64,000 nt of DNA, from NCBI RefSeq assembly GCF_003610555.1, contig NZ_RAPQ01000008.1:860490-924489 (forward strand), written 5' to 3'. Under the pieces are notes generated by a model that was not told the DNA's origin, made no database searches, and worked only from the letters and a program-made list of their open reading frames with translations. The stretch comes from Marinifilum flexuosum (GTDB taxonomy: Bacteria > Bacteroidota > Bacteroidia > Bacteroidales > Marinifilaceae). The position numbers and the translations under genes are program-made. This document shows, in pieces, positions 58,797-64,000 of this stretch (within the stretch, counting starts at the first letter, position 1; every line of letters starts with the position of its first letter).

Positions 58797-58957
58797 TGCT
58801 TACTTTCGAAGGCGGAATGCCTACTTTCGAAGTCGGAACGCCACTTTCAGAGTCGGAATGCCTACTTTCAAAGTCGGAACTCTTACTTTCAGAATCGGAA
58901 TGCTTACTTCCGAAGTCGGAACGCTTACTTTCCGAGTCGGAATGCTTACTTTCAAAT
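58797..58957. repeat. 21-bp tandem repeat array, about 7.5 copies
   Basis: Copies start at 58797, 58818, 58839 (20 bp, one base lost), 58859, 58880, 58901 and 58922, with a partial eighth from 58943. The consensus is TGCTTACTTTCGAAGTCGGA plus A. The core TTCGAA is palindromic in several copies. Both strands read open over much of the array, with seven-residue repeats (SESKHSD-like on the minus strand), but neither frame makes a recognisable protein. It lies between the LytTR terminator and the end of bioB. Confidence 0.88.
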
Positions 58958-59001
58958 TCTACCAACTGTTTTTCAATGTGCAACGGTAATAACAAACAAT
59001 A

Positions 59002-59976
59002 TTACTCCTCCAAAGTTGTCAACTCATGGTATTTTGTAGGAGTCAATCCCAGTTGTCTCAACAAATGCTCATCTTCATTAATGGTCATGTTATCCACAGT
59101 AAGCAATTTATCTCCAAAGAAAATTGAATTTGCACCGGCAAGGAAACAAAGTGCTTGTCCTTCCTGACTGTAGTGAGTTCTACCCGCCGCAAAAGCAACA
59201 ACGGTTTTTGGCATTAAGATACGAGCCGTTGCAATGGCACGAACCATTTCGAAAATTCCAATGGTTTCCTTTCCATAAAAAGGAGTTCCTTCTACTGGCA
59301 CAAGTGAGTTCAAGGGAACGTTATACGGGTGCTTATCCTGATTTGCCAAAGTGCGAAGCATTTCAATTCGGTCTTCGTCGTTTTCACCCATTCCAAGAAT
59401 CCCACCAGAACAATATTGAATTCCTGCTTCCTGAAGGTTAGCAAGAGTTTCCAATCTTTCCGAGTAAGTACGTGTAGTTGTAATGTTTGGATAATGTCTC
59501 TCCGAAGTATCGATATTGTGATTCACTGCGGTAATACCAAGTTCTGCCAATTTGTGAGCTTTCTCTTTGTTGATCATTCCCATGGTACAACAAACTTCTA
59601 AGCCCATTTTTTTTACTTCAGTAATCATTTCAGCAATTTCATCGAAACGATCATCACGGTTTCCATCACGACCAGCCGAGCTAAGGCAAACGCGTTTTAC
59701 ACCATTTTCTTTGGCGAATTTTGCTTCCTCTAAAACTTGCTCTAAGCTTAATTTTTCAGGCTTTACATGGGTATTGTATCTTGCTGATTGTGCACAGTAT
59801 TTACAATCTTGCGAACATGCTCCGGTACGAACCGAAATCAGAGTATTCATGTTCATTTTCGATGCATCGTGATATTTTCTGTGAATGTTAGCAGCACGAT
59901 TCACCAAATCAAGCAATGGCAGGTTGTAAATTTCTTTAACTTCTTCGTGAGTCCAGTTGTTTCTAATGTCAGTCAT
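59002..59976 (-). CDS. bioB: Biotin synthase
   Basis: Radical SAM enzyme that inserts sulfur into dethiobiotin to form biotin. 324 residues. The 4Fe-4S/SAM motif is CSQDCKYCAQSARY with Cys54, Cys58 and Cys61. NHNIDTSERHYPNITTTRTYSERLETLANLQEAGIQYCSGGILGMGENDEDRIEML is the strongly conserved BioB core, and VAFAAGRTHYSQEGQALCFLAGANSIFFGDKLLTVDN is its C-terminal part. It is preceded by a small gene 21 bp upstream. No other biotin genes are in the window. Confidence 0.95.
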   Translation of the reverse strand: MTDIRNNWTHEEVKEIYNLPLLDLVNRAANIHRKYHDASKMNMNTLISVRTGACSQDCKYCAQSARYNTHVKPEKLSLEQVLEEAKFAKENGVKRVCLSSAGRDGNRDDRFDEIAEMITEVKKMGLEVCCTMGMINKEKAHKLAELGITAVNHNIDTSERHYPNITTTRTYSERLETLANLQEAGIQYCSGGILGMGENDEDRIEMLRTLANQDKHPYNVPLNSLVPVEGTPFYGKETIGIFEMVRAIATARILMPKTVVAFAAGRTHYSQEGQALCFLAGANSIFFGDKLLTVDNMTINEDEHLLRQLGLTPTKYHELTTLEE

Positions 59977-59997
59977 AATAAGATTTTTCTAGTCAAT

Positions 59998-60351
59998 TTA
60001 ATTTTTAGGATAGGATAATTTTTGAGCAGAAAGAATCTTATTCGACACTAAGCCGGACTCTTTCCCATTGGTGATTTTTCTACTTTCGTTTTGTATCACC
60101 AGCATTTCAATAATCTCGGATGTTATTAAATCCGGATCATCTACCTCATTTTTATCCCGCCCGTTTTCTGGTAAAAAACAAAATCCCGAAAAGCCAGATT
60201 CTTTCGATGGAACCAATAGGTTGTAACTTGCATTCATGTTGGAAATTTTAATTTCCTGATTCATGCTTGCAAATGCAGCATATGATTTTCTGCTCCATCT
60301 TCTGAATACCTGCAAATCTGATTTTTGCTTACCGATTTTTTGTACAGACGT
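59998..60351 (-). CDS. Small protein of unknown function, upstream of bioB
   Basis: 117 residues from ATG at 60351; an earlier GTG at 60381 adds ten residues but is less likely. I do not recognise the function. The segment LQVFRRWSRKSYAAFASMNQEIKI (about 13-36) resembles a motif seen at the N-terminus of some Bacteroidota TonB receptors, which may be coincidence. The rest is polar and charged (FSGFCFLPENGRDKNEVDDPDLITSEIIEML), with no signal peptide. It ends 21 bp before bioB on the same strand, so it is probably in one operon with it. Confidence 0.55.
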   Translation of the reverse strand, partial: TSVQKIGKQKSDLQVFRRWSRKSYAAFASMNQEIKISNMNASYNLLVPSKESGFSGFCFLPENGRDKNEVDDPDLITSEIIEMLVIQNESRKITNGKESGLVSNKILSAQKLSYPKN

Positions 60352-60457
60352 CATAATTATTTGTATTAATTTGAAAAACACAAGATAATGAATCTTGGTA
60401 TTTCGGAGTCAAAAGTATTATTTTTTTTCTTTTTAGAAGTGTTTCTACAACATGTTG

Positions 60458-60485
60458 GTAGAGACCTTGCATGCAACATCTTTAC
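60458..60485. repeat. REP-like palindrome, GTAGAGAC type, copy 2
   Basis: GTAGAGACCTTGCA / TGCAACATCTTTAC is a 28-bp imperfect palindrome with 12 of 14 pairs, centred on TTGCATGCAA. It is the same type as 52246-52274. It spans the 106-bp gap upstream of the bioB-linked small gene. Just before it, CTACAACATGTTGGTAG (60445-60461) is another near-palindrome. Confidence 0.6.
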
Positions 60486-60487
60486 GA

Positions 60488-61777
60488 TTAGAATCTGGCA
60501 GTGGATTTAATGGTTTTGTATCCAATCAGCATATCGTAATTCAATGCAATATCATGATAATAAACATAGATCACATAGTCGTTTTCGGTTTCCCAATGGT
60601 TTCCTTCTATATATCCGGTGTCAGGAATTTTGGTGTTGTGATCAAGTAGTGCAAATTGATAATTGTAATATCCTTGTTTCATGAATATTTTTGAGACGTA
60701 AGCTCCCTTGTCGAAATCATAGTGCATTTTGTTTCGCTTGTTGCATTGCCAGTTGTTGAAATTGCCATGCACATAAAAGTCTCCATGCTTTAATTCATTG
60801 TCCATTGGCAGTGTAAATGTGATGTAAGCGTAATCAGCTTCTGTTTCCGGGATATCACGTTCTTGCACTTCTACCAGGTAATTGCCATTGATATCTTGTT
60901 CGAAAATGTATTGCTTAAAATGGCGATTGTTTCCTGGCGACAGCAATACCGATGTAGTATCGTTTTCTCTTGTGATTTCTCGAATAAATCTGGTTTGATA
61001 CCTCATGCTTTTTAAGTCGAAATTGCGGAACTCGTTTCCTCCCGGAAATATATTTTCATCTTCGTAATCGAATACCAATTCATTTTTGCGGATGAAAATT
61101 GGCTTTAATCTTTTTTCAGTTCCATCAAGGCGATTGTTTTGTGTAAGGATAACATTCAGATCGAGTTGAGGGTTGTCAATTTTAAAATTGGGATGAAAAA
61201 TACTAAAATCAACTTCCTGGTGGGATTCTCTTTTTTCAATAGAAACAGGATGTTTTACAATTCCTTTGATTTCTACTTTCGAATCCAAAACCATAAAGCG
61301 TTGTCGAATAACTACTTTTTCAGGATCGAAATCTTCAAATACTTCAATAATGTAATTGCCAGATAATTTTAGGCTGATGTCATCGTTTGGAATTTTCAGA
61401 CTATAATGAATGTAATGCACATTGGTATTAAAAGAGTGCTCGTAATCCGTAATCTGATTTTCAGAGAAACCATCTAAAAAATCAAATTCACTTAGCTCTG
61501 AATTGTGCCAATTTTTATCACAATGTATAATTCTATAAGAGTAATCTTGAATATTTTCTTTAATTTCGTCAAAGGAAAAAAGGAGCTGATTATCTCCTTT
61601 AAGTTCGATTATCGGTGGGGCAAGTTCCCATCCCCTTGGAAAAATTTGAACAGTATGAATGCTACTTTTCTTGATTTCATTGCGATATGTTAGATCAAAA
61701 TCAGATCCAAAAGCATAGTAAGTTGTTGAAATTGAAATCAAATTGAAGATGAATAATATAAGGAAAATTTTACGCAT
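60488..61777 (-). CDS. Type IX secretion system plug protein (DUF5103 / T9SS_plug)
   Basis: 429 residues, signal peptide about 1-24 (ends YYAFGS). The mature protein is beta-rich with the plug-domain start NEIKKSSIHTVQIFPRGWELAPPIIELKGDNQLLFSFDEIKENIQDYSYRIIHCDKNW and a family-typical C-terminal half with DFYVHGNFNNWQCNKRNKMHYDFDKGAYVSKIFMKQGYYNYQFALLD. The protein is reported to sit in the SprA translocon of the type IX secretion system and to close its periplasmic side. No sprA/porV genes are in the window. It implies that the organism has a T9SS. Confidence 0.85.
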   Translation of the reverse strand: MRKIFLILFIFNLISISTTYYAFGSDFDLTYRNEIKKSSIHTVQIFPRGWELAPPIIELKGDNQLLFSFDEIKENIQDYSYRIIHCDKNWHNSELSEFDFLDGFSENQITDYEHSFNTNVHYIHYSLKIPNDDISLKLSGNYIIEVFEDFDPEKVVIRQRFMVLDSKVEIKGIVKHPVSIEKRESHQEVDFSIFHPNFKIDNPQLDLNVILTQNNRLDGTEKRLKPIFIRKNELVFDYEDENIFPGGNEFRNFDLKSMRYQTRFIREITRENDTTSVLLSPGNNRHFKQYIFEQDINGNYLVEVQERDIPETEADYAYITFTLPMDNELKHGDFYVHGNFNNWQCNKRNKMHYDFDKGAYVSKIFMKQGYYNYQFALLDHNTKIPDTGYIEGNHWETENDYVIYVYYHDIALNYDMLIGYKTIKSTARF

Positions 61778-61945
61778 ATTGATATGTATATATATTGGTT
61801 AAAAATAAACCAAAAACTTAAAAAATAAGAAATTGCTTTATATATTTGTGTGCGAATTTTTTAGATGTATTACAAAACATGTACTCAATCGTTTTAGAAC
61901 ACATGCTCGCACTTGGTTCTATTATGAAATAGAGTATTATTTAGT

Positions 61946-61953
61946 TATTTTTG
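61946..61953 (+). promoter_or_regulatory. Candidate -7 promoter box for nqrA
   Basis: TATTTTTG matches TAnnTTTG, 31 bp before the nqrA start. A further TATATTTG is at 61841-61848. Consensus-only predictions. Confidence 0.4.
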
Positions 61954-61983
61954 ACGCAAATTAATAAAATCAAATAGTTTAAC

Positions 61984-63339
61984 ATGTCTGAAGTTAAAAA
62001 GATCAAAAAAGGCTTAGATATTAAGCTGATAGGAAAGGCTGAAAAAGTACTTGAGAAAGCTGATCGTTCTGAGACATACGCAATTAAACCTACCGATTTT
62101 CCTGGATTAACACCAAAATTAAAAGTTAAGGTTGATGCTGAAGTAAAGGCCGGAAGTCCTTTGTTCTTCGATAAGTATAGCCCTGAAATTAATTTTGCTT
62201 CTCCAGTTAGTGGTAAGGTAATTGCCGTAAATAGAGGAGAACGAAGAAAGATTTTAGAAGTAGTTGTTCAAGCCGACGCAGAAATCCAATACGAAGAGTT
62301 TAAAAAAGCTGATCCGAATGGTCTTTCGCGCGAAGAGGTTAAAGAAGAGTTACTTAAAAGTGGTCTTTGGGCCTTTATTCGTCAACGTCCATACGATGTA
62401 ATTGCGAAACCAGAGGATACGCCAAAAGCAATTTTCGTTTCTGCTTTCGATTCAGCACCATTGGCTGCCGATGTTGATTTCCTTGTAGAGGGAGAAGCTG
62501 AAGCATTCCAAGCAGGTATTGACGCTCTTGCAAAATTAACCGACGGAAAGGTTCATTTGAACATTAATCCGAACTTGAATCAGGCAAAAATGTTTTCAGA
62601 AGTAAAAAATGCTACTGTAAACAAATTTGCAGGAGTTCACCCCGCAGGTAATGTAGGTGTGCAAATTCACCACATCGATCCGATTAATAAAGGAGAAACT
62701 GCTTGGGTGGTTCGTCCACAAGAGGTTGTTTTTATTGGTCGTTTGTTCCAAAAAGGGATTTACGATGTAAGTCGTAAAATCGCACTTTGTGGTTCGGAAG
62801 TTAAAACTCCATGTTATTTCGAAACCATTACAGGAGCTTCAGTTAGAAACATTTTAAAAGGAAAACTGAAGGATGATGAGAAGATTAGAGTAGTTTCAGG
62901 AAACGTATTAACTGGTAAGCATATTCCAGAAGATGGGTTCATTGGAATGTATGATTCTCAAATTACAGTTATTCCTGAAGGAGATAAATTTGAATTCTTA
63001 GGATGGGCTATGCCAGGACTAAGCAAATTCTCAATGTCGAAATCCTTCTTCTCTTGGTTAACTCCAAATAAAAAATATCGTTTGGATGCTAACTTAAATG
63101 GAGAGCACCGTGCTTACGTTGTTTCCGGAGAGTATGAGAAAGTTCTTCCTATGGATGTATTGCCTGTTCACCTAATCAAATCAATTTTGGTTGAAGATAT
63201 CGATCAAATGGAACAGTTAGGTATTTATGAAGTAGCACCAGAAGATTTCGCTTTATGTGAATTCGTATGTACTTCAAAAATTGATGTTCAGGATATCGTA
63301 CGTCAGGGAATTGATCTGATGATTAAAGAAATGAGCTAA
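61984..63339 (+). CDS. nqrA: Na+-translocating NADH:quinone reductase subunit A
   Basis: 451 residues, the cytoplasmic subunit of the NQR complex. The start KIKKGLDIKLIGKAEK and KPTDFPGLTPKLKVKVDAEVKAGSPLFFDKYSPEINFASPVSGKVIAVNRGERRKILEVVVQAD are typical NqrA, as are SGLWAFIRQRPYDVIAKPEDTPKAIFVSAFDSAPLAADVDF and FAGVHPAGNVGVQIHHIDPINKGETAWVVRPQEVVFIGRLF. The complex oxidises NADH, reduces quinone and pumps Na+ across the inner membrane. It is 21 bp upstream of nqrB and begins an nqr operon that continues past the window. Confidence 0.95.
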   Translation: MSEVKKIKKGLDIKLIGKAEKVLEKADRSETYAIKPTDFPGLTPKLKVKVDAEVKAGSPLFFDKYSPEINFASPVSGKVIAVNRGERRKILEVVVQADAEIQYEEFKKADPNGLSREEVKEELLKSGLWAFIRQRPYDVIAKPEDTPKAIFVSAFDSAPLAADVDFLVEGEAEAFQAGIDALAKLTDGKVHLNINPNLNQAKMFSEVKNATVNKFAGVHPAGNVGVQIHHIDPINKGETAWVVRPQEVVFIGRLFQKGIYDVSRKIALCGSEVKTPCYFETITGASVRNILKGKLKDDEKIRVVSGNVLTGKHIPEDGFIGMYDSQITVIPEGDKFEFLGWAMPGLSKFSMSKSFFSWLTPNKKYRLDANLNGEHRAYVVSGEYEKVLPMDVLPVHLIKSILVEDIDQMEQLGIYEVAPEDFALCEFVCTSKIDVQDIVRQGIDLMIKEMS

Positions 63340-63360
63340 AAAAACGGATAATAATATACA

Positions 63361-64000
63361 ATGAAAGCACTTAGAAAATTTCTTGATAAAAAGAAACCTT
63401 TATTTGAAAAAGGGGGCAAGTTTGCGAAGTTGCAGTCTACTTTCGACGCTTTTGACACTTTCCTATTTGTTCCTGATCATACCTCCAAAACGGGTACACA
63501 CATCAAGGATGCTATCGATTTGAAGCGTACTATGTCTGTGGTTGTTATGGCTTTAATCCCTTCGTTGTTGTTCGGTATGTACAACATCGGTTATCAGCAT
63601 TTCTTATCAGTAGGCGAAACTGCGCCATTGATGGATATGTTTGTTTATGGATTAATCAAAGTATTACCAATAGTTGTAGTTTCATACGTAGTTGGTTTGG
63701 GTATTGAGTTTGCCTTTGCGCAAATGAGAGGACATGCAGTAAACGAGGGTTTCCTTGTTTCGGGTATGTTAATTCCTTTGGTTATGCCAGTTGAGGCTCC
63801 ACTTTGGATGGTAGCTGTATCAACTGCTTTTGCGGTTGTTATTGGTAAAGAAGTATTCGGCGGAACCGGAATGAATATCTGGAATCCTGCCTTGATTGCA
63901 CGTGCATTCTTCTTCTTTGCTTACCCGTCAAAAATGTCGGGCGATGCGGTTTGGATTGCAGAAAAAGCAGATACTTTTTCAGGAGCGACACCATTGGCTG
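63361..64000 (+). CDS. nqrB: Na+-translocating NADH:quinone reductase subunit B, 5' part
   Basis: The gene runs off the window end; 213 codons are present, starting ATG at 63361. It reads MKALRKFLDKKKPLFEKGGK, then TSKTGTHIKDAIDLKRTMSVVVMALIPSLLFGMYNIGYQ, the NqrB start, and first membrane helices with VLPIVVVSYVVGLGIEFAFAQMRGH and GMLIPLVMPVEAPLWMVAV. The last visible residues, FSGATPLA, are the motif whose threonine carries covalent FMN. The integral membrane subunit takes part in Na+ transport. Truncated by the window edge only. Confidence 0.95.
   Translation, partial: MKALRKFLDKKKPLFEKGGKFAKLQSTFDAFDTFLFVPDHTSKTGTHIKDAIDLKRTMSVVVMALIPSLLFGMYNIGYQHFLSVGETAPLMDMFVYGLIKVLPIVVVSYVVGLGIEFAFAQMRGHAVNEGFLVSGMLIPLVMPVEAPLWMVAVSTAFAVVIGKEVFGGTGMNIWNPALIARAFFFFAYPSKMSGDAVWIAEKADTFSGATPLA

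Noticed and set aside
58797-58957. CRISPR array or a coding gene (open frames on both strands)
   Set aside because: The 21-bp units are contiguous without spacers. The seven-residue repeats arise from a stop-free unit, one unit is 20 bp and would break the frame, and no recognisable domain is present.
58786-59167. Two open frames on opposite strands beside bioB
   Set aside because: They are made of the 21-bp array and the antisense of bioB's 3' end.
59124-60018. Plus-strand open frames opposite bioB
   Set aside because: They are antisense to a well-supported gene and lack motifs.
60440-60490. BirA-type biotin operator upstream of the bioB operon
   Set aside because: The palindromes there (CTACAACATGTTGGTAG and the GTAGAGAC unit) do not resemble the known TTGTAAAC-spacer-GTTTACAA site. 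The second is better explained as a REP-like repeat.

Overview
The window is A+T-rich chromosomal DNA from a marine-type Bacteroidota, most likely Marinilabiliales (Marinifilaceae-like; this family placement is inference from gene content and is not proven). Evidence for the phylum: two SusC/SusD pairs, a TonB-dependent receptor paired with a DUF4249 lipoprotein, a DUF6089 barrel, paired OmpH/Skp chaperones behind BamA, a type IX secretion plug protein, Na+-translocating NQR, and promoter boxes of the Bacteroidota TAnnTTTG type (often TATATTTG). No rRNA, tRNA, CRISPR array, prophage or intact transposase was seen.

Layout. 1-8.2 kb: manA, a Dabb protein, udk, a DEDDy exonuclease, a lipoprotein, an alpha/beta hydrolase, pdxJ, a CBS protein and nadK. 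8.3-14.4 kb: an envelope block on the + strand (DUF6089 barrel, uppS, bamA, two ompH genes, murI), then a converging gamma-carbonic-anhydrase-like gene. 15.4-28.2 kb: susC-susD, an M16 metalloprotease, then a second susC-susD, with no glycosidase in sight. This looks more like peptide/protein uptake than a glycan locus. 28.6-35.7 kb: korAB (2-oxoacid:ferredoxin oxidoreductase), a repeat-rich 1.1 kb gap, and a large protein with two receiver-like domains fused to a PEP/pyruvate-binding ATP-grasp module. 35.7-43.8 kb: fabD, folE, an MqnB-like nucleosidase, a MATE exporter, a Mn-type and a Fe-type superoxide dismutase side by side, a barrel protein, a class III cyclase and a nitroreductase. 43.8-55.9 kb: a TonB receptor/DUF4249 pair, the two proline catabolism enzymes on the - strand, a membrane-anchored OmpH-like protein, a GT2 glycosyltransferase, an FtsB-like protein and NhaC. 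56.1-64 kb: a lipoprotein-LytS kinase-LytTR regulator operon, bioB with a small companion gene, the T9SS plug gene, nqrA and the 5' part of nqrB.

The most unusual content is between genes. There are four different short tandem arrays: 41-bp units with a 123-bp higher-order period, 21-bp units in two inverted arms, 23-bp palindromic units, and another 21-bp array. There are also two kinds of MITE-like palindromic element, one of them present twice (near 31.7 kb and 51.5 kb), and two REP-like GTAGAGAC palindromes. Nearly all sit at the 3' ends of genes, and none is explained by the coding content.

Functionally the window combines envelope building (UppS, BamA, Skp-like chaperones, MurI, FtsB, Plug), nutrient import by TonB-dependent systems, anaerobic/microaerobic energy metabolism (KorAB, NQR, NhaC), oxidative defence (two SODs) and cofactor synthesis (PdxJ, NadK, FolE, BioB, perhaps MqnB).
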